Positions 16,495 to 25,017 of a stretch of DNA of 64,000 nucleotides are shown here, piece by piece. Made by a program: the position numbers and the translations under genes. The notes below the pieces were generated by a model that was given only the letters and a program-made list of their open reading frames with translations, had not been told where the DNA came from and made no database searches. The DNA comes from Variovorax beijingensis (lineage in GTDB: Bacteria; Pseudomonadota; Gammaproteobacteria; Burkholderiales; Burkholderiaceae_C). Each line of letters starts with the position of its first letter. Position 1 is the stretch's first letter. The stretch lies in NCBI RefSeq assembly GCF_003951285.1, contig NZ_RXFQ01000006.1:62001-126000 (forward strand), read 5' to 3'.

Positions 16495-17103
16495 ATGAAG
16501 CTGTATTACTCGCCCGGCGCCTGCTCCCTTTCGCCCCACATCGCGCTGCACGAGGCAGGCCTTGCCTTCGAGCCCGTGCTGGCCAGCACCAAGACCCACA
16601 AGCTGCAGGACGGCACCGACTACTACGGCATCAACCCGCTGGGCTACGTGCCGATGCTCGAGCTCGACGACGGCACCCGCCTGCGCGAAGGCCCGGCCAT
16701 CGTGCAGTACATCGCCGACCTGGCACCCACCAAGAACCTCGCACCGGCCGCCGGCACGCTGCAGCGCTACCGCCTGCAGGAGTGGCTGACCTTCATCGGC
16801 ACCGAGATGCACAAGGGCTACAGCCCGCTGTTCAATCCGAACATGCCCGAAGAAGCCAAGGCCATCTTCAAGAACAAGCTCAAGTCGCGCTATGAATGGC
16901 TCGACGGCCAGCTTGCCGACAAGCCCTACCTGATGGGCGACCAGTTCAGCGTGGCCGACGGCTACCTGTTCACCGTCACCAACTGGGCCAAGCCTACCGG
17001 CGTCGACATCTCGGACTTCTCCAATCTCCAGGCCTGGCACGCGCGCGTGGCCGCTCGCCCCGCTGTTCAAGATGCGATGAAGGCCGAAGGCCTGCTGAAG
17101 TAA
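16495..17103 (+). CDS. gstA: Glutathione S-transferase, beta class
   Basis: 202 residues. The thioredoxin-like N-terminal domain has SPGACSLSPHIALHEAG, with Cys10 in the position of the beta-class catalytic cysteine, plus NPLGYVPMLELDDG and the glutathione-binding REGPAIVQYIAD. The helical C-terminal domain has the N-capping motif FSVADGYLFTV. Such enzymes conjugate glutathione to electrophiles or reduce disulfides in the cytoplasm. It stands alone and is followed by a terminator. Confidence 0.95.
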   Translation: MKLYYSPGACSLSPHIALHEAGLAFEPVLASTKTHKLQDGTDYYGINPLGYVPMLELDDGTRLREGPAIVQYIADLAPTKNLAPAAGTLQRYRLQEWLTFIGTEMHKGYSPLFNPNMPEEAKAIFKNKLKSRYEWLDGQLADKPYLMGDQFSVADGYLFTVTNWAKPTGVDISDFSNLQAWHARVAARPAVQDAMKAEGLLK

Positions 17104-17181
17104 GAAGAAGCCGACAGAAGCTCGCAAGAGCCGCGAAGCAGTCCGCCCCAGCCCCGGGAAAACCCGGGCTGCTTCAGCCAC

Positions 17182-17206
17182 AAGCCGCATGCCGCGGCTT
17201 TTTTTT
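17182..17206 (+). terminator. Intrinsic terminator after gstA
   Basis: Stem AAGCCGC / GCGGCTT with a 5-base loop, followed directly by a run of T. Confidence 0.88.
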
Positions 17207-17255
17207 CGGGTCACGCTACGGCCTTGCTCCAGACTCCGTAGCGAAGGATCCGACG

Positions 17256-18050
17256 ATGGCCGAAGCCCCTGCCCTTCATCATCATCACCAAGAACTGCGC
17301 GAGGAGATGCGCGGGCCCGTGATGTGGCTCACCATCGACCGCGAGGAGCGCCGCAACGCCATCAGCCCCGGCGTGCTCGCGGCACTCTCGTCGGCACTGT
17401 CCCGCGCCGACGCCGACCGCGCCGTGCGCGCGGTGGTCGTCACCGGCGCGGGCGCGCGTGCCTTCTGCGCCGGTGCCGACCTGCAGGGCGGCAGCGCTTT
17501 CAAGTTCGACCATGCCGAGCCGTACCAGGGCTTCGCCAACCTCTTGCGCCAGGCCCGGCAGCTGACGGTGCCGCTGGTCGCGCGCGTCAACGGTGCCTGC
17601 ATGGCGGGCGGCATGGGCATCCTGGGCATGTGCGACATGGCGGCTGCCGGCAGCCACGCCGTGTTCGGCCTGCCCGAAGTCAAGGTCGGCCTCTTTCCCG
17701 CCCAGGTGCTCAGCGTGCTCGGCAACCTGCTGCCGCGCCGTGTGCTGGCCCAGATGTGCCTCACCGGCGAACCCATCACCGCCGCGCAGGCGCTCGAACA
17801 CGGGCTCGTGAACCGCGTGGGCGAGGACGTCGACGAAAGCCTGGACTGGCTGCTCGGCCGCATGCTCGACAAGTCGCCCGCCGCCATCCGCCGCGGCCTG
17901 TACACGATGAAGAAGATCGAGGCCATGGCCTTCGAGGAATCGATGGCCTTCACCGAAAGCCAGATCGGCCTCTTCGCACTCACCGAAGATGCGGCCGAGG
18001 GCCAGCTCGCCTTCCGCGAAAAGCGCAAGCCGCGGTGGAGCGGCCGATGA
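17256..18050 (+). CDS. Enoyl-CoA hydratase/isomerase family protein
   Basis: 264 residues of the crotonase fold. The oxyanion-hole segments are GARAFCAGADLQGG and CMAGGMGILGMCDMA; GLPEVKVGLFP places a glutamate at the usual catalytic position. MAEAPALHHHHQEL at the N-terminus has four adjacent histidines. The stop overlaps the start of the AtuA gene (ATGA), so the pair is coupled. It likely hydrates an enoyl-CoA in degradation of an acyclic isoprenoid or branched acid, inferred from that neighbour. Confidence 0.9.
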   Translation: MAEAPALHHHHQELREEMRGPVMWLTIDREERRNAISPGVLAALSSALSRADADRAVRAVVVTGAGARAFCAGADLQGGSAFKFDHAEPYQGFANLLRQARQLTVPLVARVNGACMAGGMGILGMCDMAAAGSHAVFGLPEVKVGLFPAQVLSVLGNLLPRRVLAQMCLTGEPITAAQALEHGLVNRVGEDVDESLDWLLGRMLDKSPAAIRRGLYTMKKIEAMAFEESMAFTESQIGLFALTEDAAEGQLAFREKRKPRWSGR

Positions 18051-19897
18051 ACGCGCGCAGCAATAACAGCAGCGAACGCGTCGTGCGCATCGGCGGCGCC
18101 TCGGGCTTCTGGGGCGACAGCAGCGTGGGCGCACCGCAGCTCGTGGCCAGCGGGCAGATCGACTACCTGGTGTTCGACTACCTGGCCGAGCTCACGATGT
18201 CGATCCTCGCGGCGGCGCGGCTCAGGAAGCCGGAGCTCGGCTACGCCACCGACTTTGTCTCCATCGCGATGAAGGCGGTGCTGAAGGACGTCGTGCAGCA
18301 GGGCATCCGCGTGGTGAGCAATGCGGGCGGCGTCAATCCGCAGGGCTGCGCCGACGCGCTGGCCGCACTCGCGGCCGAGCAGGGCATCGCGCTGAAGATC
18401 GCGGTGGTCAGCGGCGACGACGTATCGCCGCTGCTGCCGCAGCTGCGGCAGCAACAGCCCCCCGTGCGCGAACTGCAGAGCGGCGCACCGCTGCCCGAGC
18501 GCGTGCTCACGGCCAATGCCTACCTCGGCGCGCGGCCGATCCAGGCGGCGCTCGATGCGGGCGCGCAGGTGGTCATTACCGGCCGCTGCGTCGATTCGGC
18601 CGTGACGCTCGGCGTGTTGATGCACGCGTTCGGCTGGCAGCCCGGCGACCACGACCTGCTCGCAGCGGGCAGCCTCGCGGGCCACATCATCGAATGCGGC
18701 TGCCAGGCCACGGGCGGGCTGCACACCGACTGGGACACCGTGCCCGACTGGCCGAACATCGGCTATCCGATCGTCGAGTGCAGCGCCGATGGCGGCTTCG
18801 TCGTCACCAAGCCCGCGGGCACTGGCGGCAAGGTCACGCCGGCCGTGGTGGGCGAGCAGATGCTCTACGAGATCGGTGATCCGTCGGCCTACCTGCTGCC
18901 CGACGTGGTGGCCGACTTCACGCAGGTGCGCATCGCGCAGGCCGGCGAGCACCGCGTGCGCGTGCATGGTGCGCGGGGCCACGCGCCCACCGCGAGCTAC
19001 AAGGTCTGCGCCACCTATGCAGAGGGCTTCAAGGCCGCGGCACAGCTCACCATCGTCGGCTTCGACGCCGTGGCCAAGGCCAGGCGCACCGGCGAGGCGA
19101 TCCTCGCGCGCACCGGTGCGCTGTTCGAGCAGCAAGGCTTCGGCCCCTACAGCGGCACGCAGCTCGAGGTGCTCGGAGCCGAGTCTTGCTACGGCCCGCA
19201 TGCGCGGGCCCTGCAGACGCGCGAGGCCGTGCTGCGGCTCGCGGTCACGCATGCGCGCAAGGAGGCGCTGGAACTCTTCGCGCGTGAAGTGGCGCCCGCC
19301 GGCACCTCGTGGGCGCCGGGCACCACGGGCGCGGGCGGGCGGCCCTCGGTCTCGCCGTCGATCCGGCAGTACGCCTTCCTGCTCGACAAGTCGAAGGTCG
19401 AGGCGCGCGTGAGCATCGACGGGCAGCGCATCGAATTGCCGCGCGACGCCGTGGTTGCGGCGGCTGCCGACGCGCCTTTGCCACGGCATGCAGCCGGCGA
19501 CGCGAATGCCGTGGTGTCCATCGATGCCGACGCCATCGAAGTGCCGCTCATCCGCCTCGCCTGGGCCCGCAGCGGCGACAAGGGCGACGCCTCGAACATC
19601 GGCGTCATCGCGCGACACCCTGCCCTGCTGCCGCTGTTGCGCGAGCAGCTCAGCGAAGCGCGCGCGGCCGAATGGCTCGCACACCTGGTCAAGGGGCCGG
19701 TCAGGCGCTACGAAGTGCCGGGCATCGGCGCCTTCAACTTCGTCTGCGAGCAGGCGCTCGGCGGCGGCGGCATGGCGTCGCTGCGCAACGATCCGCTCGG
19801 CAAGGGCATGGGGCAGATCCTGCTCGCGATGCCCGTGCGCGTGGGCGCGCAACTGCTCGCGCTCGCCGGGTCCGATCGCGACGCCCTGAACGCCTAG
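18047..19897 (+). CDS. AtuA-family acyclic terpene utilisation protein with fused C-terminal domain
   Basis: 616 residues. The N-terminal DUF1446/AtuA domain begins VRIGGASGFWGDSSVGAPQLV and runs to about residue 450 (SNAGGVNPQGCADAL, ITGRCVDSAVTLGVLMHAFGW). A C-terminal domain of about 100 residues (IRLAWARSGDKGDASNIGVIARHP, then GIGAFNFVCEQALGGGGMASLRNDP) is the small AtuA-like domain that is a separate protein in some species. AtuA is required for citronellol/geraniol catabolism in Pseudomonas, but the other atu genes are absent here. Confidence 0.85.
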   Translation: MNARSNNSSERVVRIGGASGFWGDSSVGAPQLVASGQIDYLVFDYLAELTMSILAAARLRKPELGYATDFVSIAMKAVLKDVVQQGIRVVSNAGGVNPQGCADALAALAAEQGIALKIAVVSGDDVSPLLPQLRQQQPPVRELQSGAPLPERVLTANAYLGARPIQAALDAGAQVVITGRCVDSAVTLGVLMHAFGWQPGDHDLLAAGSLAGHIIECGCQATGGLHTDWDTVPDWPNIGYPIVECSADGGFVVTKPAGTGGKVTPAVVGEQMLYEIGDPSAYLLPDVVADFTQVRIAQAGEHRVRVHGARGHAPTASYKVCATYAEGFKAAAQLTIVGFDAVAKARRTGEAILARTGALFEQQGFGPYSGTQLEVLGAESCYGPHARALQTREAVLRLAVTHARKEALELFAREVAPAGTSWAPGTTGAGGRPSVSPSIRQYAFLLDKSKVEARVSIDGQRIELPRDAVVAAAADAPLPRHAAGDANAVVSIDADAIEVPLIRLAWARSGDKGDASNIGVIARHPALLPLLREQLSEARAAEWLAHLVKGPVRRYEVPGIGAFNFVCEQALGGGGMASLRNDPLGKGMGQILLAMPVRVGAQLLALAGSDRDALNA

Positions 19898-19981
19898 CAG
19901 CAAACGGACAACCGTGCGACAGCAGGTTTGGCCGCGCAGGTTTAGCCTCGCGGCCTCTGTCCCACTCTTTGACGTTTCGCC

Positions 19982-21085
19982 ATGCCCTCCCTCTTCGATC
20001 CCGTACAGGCCGGTGACCTGCAGCTCGCCAACCGCATCGTGATGGCGCCGCTCACGCGCAACCGTTCGCCCAACGCGGTCCCGCAGGACATTGCCGCCAC
20101 CTACTACGCGCAGCGCGCCAGCGCGGGCCTGCTCATCACCGAAGCCACCGCCATCAGCCACCAGGGCCAGGGCTATGCCGACGTGCCGGGCCTCTACGGC
20201 ACCGAGCAGCTCGACGCCTGGAAGCGCGTGACCGACGCGGTGCACGCCAAGGGCGGCAAGATCGTGGTGCAGCTCTGGCATGTGGGCCGCGTCTCGCACA
20301 GCGAACTGCAGCCGGGCGGCGGCAAGCCCGTCGCGCCCTCGGCCATCACTGCCAGGACCAAGACCGTGCTCATCAAGGAGGGCGTACCGACCTTCGTCGA
20401 AACCTCCGAGCCGCGCGCGCTCGACGCCGAGGAACTGCCCGGCATCGTCCACGCCTACGCGGCCGCCGCGCGCAATGCGGTGGAAACCGCCGGCTTCGAC
20501 GGCGTGGAACTCCACGGCGCCAACGGCTACCTGCTCGACCAGTTCCTGAAGGATGGCAGCAACAAGCGCAGCGACGACTACGGCGGCAGCATCGAGAACC
20601 GCGCCCGCCTGCTGCTGGAAGCCACGCGCGCCGTGGTCGACGCGGTCGGTGGCGGCAGGACCGGCATCCGCCTGTCGCCCGTCACGCCGGCCAACGACGT
20701 GCACGATTCCGAACCGCAGCCGCTCTTCACCTACGTGGTGAAGCAGCTCGCCCCGCTCGGCCTGGCCTACATCCACATCATCGAAGGCGCCACCGGCGGC
20801 CCGCGCGAGATCGAGGACCGCCCCTTCGACTACGAGGCGCTCAAGGCCGCCTACCGCCAGGCCGGCGGCAAGGGCGCATGGATGGTCAACAACGGCTACG
20901 ACAAGCCGCTGGCGGACGAAGCCGTCAAGGAAGGCGACGACCTCGTGGCCTTCGGCAAGCCCTTCATCGCCAACCCCGACCTGGTGCGCCGCCTGCGCGA
21001 GAACGCACCGCTCAACGCCGTGGACAAGGCCACCATGTACGGCGGCGGCACCAAGGGCTACACGGACTATCCGGCGCTGGACTGA
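19982..21085 (+). CDS. nemA: Old-yellow-enzyme alkene reductase (NemA-like)
   Basis: 367 residues. It has the FMN-barrel motifs LANRIVMAPLTRNRSPN, QLWHVGRVSH, GFDGVELHGANGYLLDQFL with DDYGGSIENRARLLLE, and a late GKPFIANPDLVRRLRENAPL. NemA-type enzymes use NADPH to reduce electron-poor alkenes, maleimides and nitro compounds. It begins 85 bases after the AtuA gene and is followed at 20 bases by a RidA-like gene. It may act in the same catabolic or detoxification unit. Confidence 0.93.
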   Translation: MPSLFDPVQAGDLQLANRIVMAPLTRNRSPNAVPQDIAATYYAQRASAGLLITEATAISHQGQGYADVPGLYGTEQLDAWKRVTDAVHAKGGKIVVQLWHVGRVSHSELQPGGGKPVAPSAITARTKTVLIKEGVPTFVETSEPRALDAEELPGIVHAYAAAARNAVETAGFDGVELHGANGYLLDQFLKDGSNKRSDDYGGSIENRARLLLEATRAVVDAVGGGRTGIRLSPVTPANDVHDSEPQPLFTYVVKQLAPLGLAYIHIIEGATGGPREIEDRPFDYEALKAAYRQAGGKGAWMVNNGYDKPLADEAVKEGDDLVAFGKPFIANPDLVRRLRENAPLNAVDKATMYGGGTKGYTDYPALD

Positions 21086-21104
21086 GCTCGCAGGAGAAAA
21101 CGCC

Positions 21105-21590
21105 ATGGCCCGAATCGAACAGCGACTCGCCGCGCTCGGCCTTGTGCTGCCGCCGCCGGTCACGCCGCCGCCCGGCGTGGTGCTGCCTTTCGCGTTCGTG
21201 CGCATCGCCGGGCGCCGCGCCATCGTCTCGGGCCACGGCCCGCTGAATGCCGACGGCACCATCGCTGCGCCGCTCGGCAAGCTGGGCCGCGAGCTGACGG
21301 TCGAACAGGGCTACGCAGCGGCACGGCTCACCGCGCTGGCGATGCTCGGCAGCCTGCAGCGCGCGCTCGGCGACCTCGACCGCATCACGGCCTGGACGCG
21401 CGTGTTCGGCATGGTGGCTTCGGCACCGGGCTTCGACAGGCAGCCCGCCGTCATCAACGGCTTCTCGGACCTCGTGCTCGAGCTCTTCGGTCCGGAGATC
21501 GGCGCCCACGCACGCAGTGCCGTCGGCATGGCGGAGCTTCCGTTCAGCATCCCGGTCGAGATCGAAGGCGAAGTGGAGTTCGGGGATTAA
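21105..21590 (+). CDS. RidA/YjgF-family protein
   Basis: 161 residues, longer than canonical RidA (about 128), of the chorismate-mutase-like YjgF subgroup. It has AFVRIAGRRAIVSGHGPLN, AARLTALAMLGSLQRALGDLD and RSAVGMAELPFSIPVEIEGEVEF. Classical RidA hydrolyses reactive enamines from PLP enzymes; this subgroup is less well understood. CAGGAG precedes the ATG. The 3' end overlaps the convergent histidine-kinase gene by 4 bases. Confidence 0.88.
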   Translation: MARIEQRLAALGLVLPPPVTPPPGVVLPFAFVRIAGRRAIVSGHGPLNADGTIAAPLGKLGRELTVEQGYAAARLTALAMLGSLQRALGDLDRITAWTRVFGMVASAPGFDRQPAVINGFSDLVLELFGPEIGAHARSAVGMAELPFSIPVEIEGEVEFGD

Positions 21591-22999
21591 TCGCCGGCCG
21601 CCGTCGGGCGCAGCTCCGCGAAGGCGACGCTCACGCGCAGTCCCGCGGGCTCGGCCGCATCGAGCCGCAGCTCGGCACCCAGCAGCTCCGCATAGCGCGC
21701 GACGATCGACAGCCCCAGGCCCGAGCCCTGCCCCAGCTTCTGGCCCGCCGGCCCCTGCGCCCAGCGCTGCATCAGGTCGCGCTGCGCTTCCAGCGGAATG
21801 CCGGGGCCGTCGTCGATCACGCTCAGGGTGCGGCCCGCCAGCTCGACGGTGATGGTGCGCCCGCCGTAGCGCAGCGCGTTGTCGATCAGGTTGTCGAGAA
21901 TGCCTTCGACCAGCGCTTCGTTCGCAAGCACCGTCACGCGCTCGTCGAGGCCGCGCGCGCCCAGGTCGACGCCGTGCGCGTCGGCGCGGGCCAGGTGCCG
22001 CAGCACCGTCTGCTCGGCCAACATGTCGAGCCGCACCGGCTCGCGCGCAAGGCCGGTGCGCGCCTCGTCGGCCAGCGCGAGCGCCAGCAGCTGGTCGATC
22101 AGATGGCTGGCACGGGCCTGCCGCTCGGCCACGCGCGCGAGCTGCTCGCGCCACACCGTGGAATCGTGCTGCGCGAGCCCGTATTCGGCCAGTGCGCGGA
22201 TGCCCGCGAGCGGCGTGCGCAGCTCATGCGCCACGTTGCCCACGAACTCGCGCTGCGCGCGCACGCTGTGGTTCAGCCGGTCGAACAGCGCATTGACCGC
22301 ATTGCCCAGGCGCTGCACCTCGCGCGAGGTGCGCACCACCGCGACCGGAGAAAGGTCGTACACGTCGCGGCGGTCCAGCGCCTGCTGGAGCTCGCCGAGC
22401 GGACGCAGGTCGCTGCGAATGCCATGCCAGAGCCATACCGCGAGCAGCATCAGCAGCAGCACCTGCGGTGCCAATGCATAGCCGAGCAGCCGCTGCACCA
22501 GTGCCGCGCGGCTCAGCGTGGTCTGCGCAATCACCACCCGGTAGGGCATCAGGCGGGCGGGCTCGGTGACGGGCTCGAGCACCACTGCGCGCAGGACCTT
22601 GCCGTCGTAGTCCACGTCCGAAAAGCGATAGTGCGCACCTGCGGCCGGCAGCGGTGCATTCAGGCCCGCCTGCCCCGAGATCAGCGTGCCGTCGAGCCGC
22701 TGCACCGCGAAGTAGATCTTGTCGACCTGGTCGAACAGCACCGTGGCCACTTCGCGCGGCGTGAGCAGCAGCTCGATGCCGCGCTCGCCCGCTTGCACGT
22801 TGGCCGAGAGCGCATAGGCATCGTCGAGCATGGCGCGGTCGAAGGCCTGCTCGGAAAAGTAGTTGGCGATGACCAGCGCGATCACCGCACCCACCATCCA
22901 CGTGAGCGCCAGCGGCACCAGCACATTGCGCAGCACGCGCCGCGTGAGCGAAGGCGCTGCCTTCGATGGCCCGGGCGCGGCCGGTTGCGTGCGGCTCAC
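21587..22999 (-). CDS. Sensor histidine kinase of an OmpR-type two-component system
   Basis: 470 residues from a GTG at 22999 that overlaps the response-regulator stop (GTGA). Order: transmembrane helix (NVLVPLALTWMVGAVIALVIANYF), periplasmic domain, second helix (LAPQVLLLMLLAVWLW), H-box FVGNVAHELRTPLAG near residue 256, N-box ILDNLIDNALRYGG and the ATP lid VIDDGPGIP with GSGLGLSIVARY. The layout resembles TctE/QseC-type kinases with a short periplasmic sensor domain. The signal is unknown; the divergent ketosynthase operon or a transporter elsewhere may be the target. Confidence 0.93.
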   Translation of the reverse strand: MSRTQPAAPGPSKAAPSLTRRVLRNVLVPLALTWMVGAVIALVIANYFSEQAFDRAMLDDAYALSANVQAGERGIELLLTPREVATVLFDQVDKIYFAVQRLDGTLISGQAGLNAPLPAAGAHYRFSDVDYDGKVLRAVVLEPVTEPARLMPYRVVIAQTTLSRAALVQRLLGYALAPQVLLLMLLAVWLWHGIRSDLRPLGELQQALDRRDVYDLSPVAVVRTSREVQRLGNAVNALFDRLNHSVRAQREFVGNVAHELRTPLAGIRALAEYGLAQHDSTVWREQLARVAERQARASHLIDQLLALALADEARTGLAREPVRLDMLAEQTVLRHLARADAHGVDLGARGLDERVTVLANEALVEGILDNLIDNALRYGGRTITVELAGRTLSVIDDGPGIPLEAQRDLMQRWAQGPAGQKLGQGSGLGLSIVARYAELLGAELRLDAAEPAGLRVSVAFAELRPTAAGD

Positions 23000-23685
23000 A
23001 CTTCGGCTTCGAGCAGGTAGCCGATGCCGCGCAGCGTGCGGATGCCCGCGCCCGAACCGGCCAGCTTCTTGCGCAGCCGGGAGATGAAGGCCTCCAGCGC
23101 GTTGTCGCCCAGCGATTCGTCGAAGCTGGAGAGCTTGTCGGACAGCGCCCGCTTGCTCACCGTGCGGCCCGGCGGGCTCATCAGCTCCCACAGCACCTCG
23201 AACTCGCGCGCCGGCAGGTCGAGCGGCCCGCTCGCGATGGAGAAGCGGCGCGCCTTGCGGTCCAGCTTGAGCTGGCCCAGCAGCACGATGTCTTCAGTGC
23301 CCTTGGCCCGCCGCACCAGTGCGCGCAGCCGTGCCTCGACCTCGGCCAGGTCGAAGGGCTTGCCAAGGTAGTCGTCGGCACCGGCATCGAGGCCCGCGAT
23401 GCGCTCCTCCGTGCGGCCGCGCGCCGTCAGCACCAGCACCGGCGTGCGGTCGCCGCGGGCACGCGCCTGGCGCAAGGCATTGAGGCCGCTCGCCAGGCCG
23501 CTGGTGGGGCTGGCCGTGGCCGGCAGGTTCAGGTCGAGCAGCACCGCATCGAAGGGCTGCACGCGCCAGAGGTGGTCGGCGTCCTCGACGTTGGTCGACA
23601 CGTCGACCCGGTGGCCGGCATCCGCAAGGCTGCGCAGCATCACGTCGCGCAGCACGGCGTCGTCTTCGACAAGCAGGATTCGCAT
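22996..23685 (-). CDS. OmpR-family response regulator
   Basis: 229 residues. The receiver domain has acidic pair EDD at residues 7-9, phospho-acceptor in DAVLLDLNLP and lysine in GKPFDLAE. A winged-helix C-terminal domain ends RLRKKLAGSGAGIRTLRGIGYLL. It resembles TctD. It is co-transcribed with the kinase by 4-base overlap and faces the hydrolase/ACP/ketosynthase operon across a 140-bp divergent intergenic region. Confidence 0.94.
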   Translation of the reverse strand: MRILLVEDDAVLRDVMLRSLADAGHRVDVSTNVEDADHLWRVQPFDAVLLDLNLPATASPTSGLASGLNALRQARARGDRTPVLVLTARGRTEERIAGLDAGADDYLGKPFDLAEVEARLRALVRRAKGTEDIVLLGQLKLDRKARRFSIASGPLDLPAREFEVLWELMSPPGRTVSKRALSDKLSSFDESLGDNALEAFISRLRKKLAGSGAGIRTLRGIGYLLEAEV

Positions 23686-23825
23686 GGTGTGTGGTGGTTT
23701 GAAGTGCCTATTCTTGCGCGAAGGAGGGTCAGCGGCCGGTCAGCACACCCCGGCGATAAACGCGCCATGAGCATACGACAGCAACCTGCGGCACGGGTCT
23801 CCTTCCAGGCCGCTCGGACAACGCG

Positions 23826-24704
23826 ATGAGCGCCCGCGATCCCTCCGATCTCCTGAGCGTGGTGCATCCCGCGGTGCGGCGCACGGCCATCGTGCTGCTG
23901 CATGGTTTATGCAGCACACCTGACGAGCTCCTGACCGTGCAATCGTCCCTGCGCGCCAGCGGCTACCCGGTGCATCCGATGCGTGTCGACGGCTACTCCT
24001 TCGATGCCGCCGCGCCGGTGCAGCGGGCCCTGCCGTACGAACGCTGGATCGACGCCATCGAGGCACGGGTGAAGGCGCTGCGCACGCAGCACGATCGCGT
24101 GATGCTGGTGGGCATCTCGGCCGGATCGTCGCTGGCGCTCGGCGCGGCCATCCGCTGCGGCAGCGGCGTCGACGCGCTGGTGCTGATGTCGACCACGCTG
24201 CGCTTCGACGGCTGGGCCGTGCCGCGAACGCAGGTGCTGCTGCCGCTGGCCTTCTACACGCCGCTCGGGCGGTTCTGGCAGTACCGCGAATGCCCGCCCT
24301 ACGGCGTGAAGAACGAACGCGTGCGCGCCTGGATCGCGCGCGAGCTGCACCGCCGCAAGGTGTCGAGCGCCGGCAGCGCGGTGATCGGCGTGGGCCACCT
24401 GCGCGAGCACGACCGGCTGATCCGCCACGTGAGGCGCAACTTGCACCGCGTGCAATGCGGCAGCGTGCTCGCGCTGCATGCGCGCGAGGACGAGGTGGCC
24501 AGCGTGGCCAATCTCGGCCTCCTTGCGCGCGGCCTTCGTTGCGGGACGTTCCGCAGCGTGGTGCTCGCCAACAGCTATCACATGATCACGATCGACAACG
24601 ACCGCCACCAGGTGGCGCGCGAAACCTCCGCCTTCGCCGATGCCGTGGCGCATGGCACGGCCGACCCCGCCAGCGCCCTGTCCGCAGGCTCCCTTGCCGC
24701 CTGA
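23826..24704 (+). CDS. Est30-like carboxylesterase/thioesterase-type hydrolase
   Basis: 292 residues with an alpha/beta-hydrolase core: VLLHGLCSTPDELLTVQSSL, nucleophile elbow VGISAGSSLALG (Ser98), acid in LHAREDEVASV and histidine in ANSYHMITIDNDRH. The NSYHMITID segment resembles the NSGHVITLD histidine motif of Est30 carboxylesterases. It heads an operon with an acyl carrier protein 13 bases later and then a ketosynthase. Release or transfer of the acyl product from the ACP is therefore plausible but inferred. Confidence 0.85.
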   Translation: MSARDPSDLLSVVHPAVRRTAIVLLHGLCSTPDELLTVQSSLRASGYPVHPMRVDGYSFDAAAPVQRALPYERWIDAIEARVKALRTQHDRVMLVGISAGSSLALGAAIRCGSGVDALVLMSTTLRFDGWAVPRTQVLLPLAFYTPLGRFWQYRECPPYGVKNERVRAWIARELHRRKVSSAGSAVIGVGHLREHDRLIRHVRRNLHRVQCGSVLALHAREDEVASVANLGLLARGLRCGTFRSVVLANSYHMITIDNDRHQVARETSAFADAVAHGTADPASALSAGSLAA

Positions 24705-24717
24705 AACAAAGCACGCC

Positions 24718-25017
24718 ATGCCCTCTTCCTCCTTTTCCTCGGCTTCGCCCGTCTTCAACAGCATCGCAAGCATCCTGGTGAACCAGTTCGACGTGGCGCG
24801 CGACACCATCGCGCCCGGCGCGGCCTTGTCCGAACTCGGCCTCGATTCGCTGTCGCTGATGGAATTCGTGTTCGCGGTGGAAGACGCCTTCCATCTGCGC
24901 CTGCCCGAAGACCGGCTCGATCCGCGCGAGGCCGGCATCACGCTCGGCCACCTGTGCGAGGCGATCGAAGCCCAGATCGACTGCAAGCTCGATTCGCCGA
25001 TGGCCGCGCAGGCGTGA
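24718..25017 (+). CDS. Acyl carrier protein
   Basis: 99 residues with the phosphopantetheine site GLDSLSLMEFVFAVED (Ser44) in the usual four-helix ACP context. It is distinct from housekeeping AcpP in lacking the typical acidic helix II sequence. Its stop overlaps the GTG start of the ketosynthase, so the two are made together. It presumably carries the acyl chain extended by that enzyme. Confidence 0.9.
   Translation: MPSSSFSSASPVFNSIASILVNQFDVARDTIAPGAALSELGLDSLSLMEFVFAVEDAFHLRLPEDRLDPREAGITLGHLCEAIEAQIDCKLDSPMAAQA

Noticed and set aside
17285..21280. A 1331-codon open frame on the minus strand
   Set aside because: It lies antisense to the hydratase, AtuA and ene-reductase genes and reflects GC-rich codon use, with no recognisable domain.
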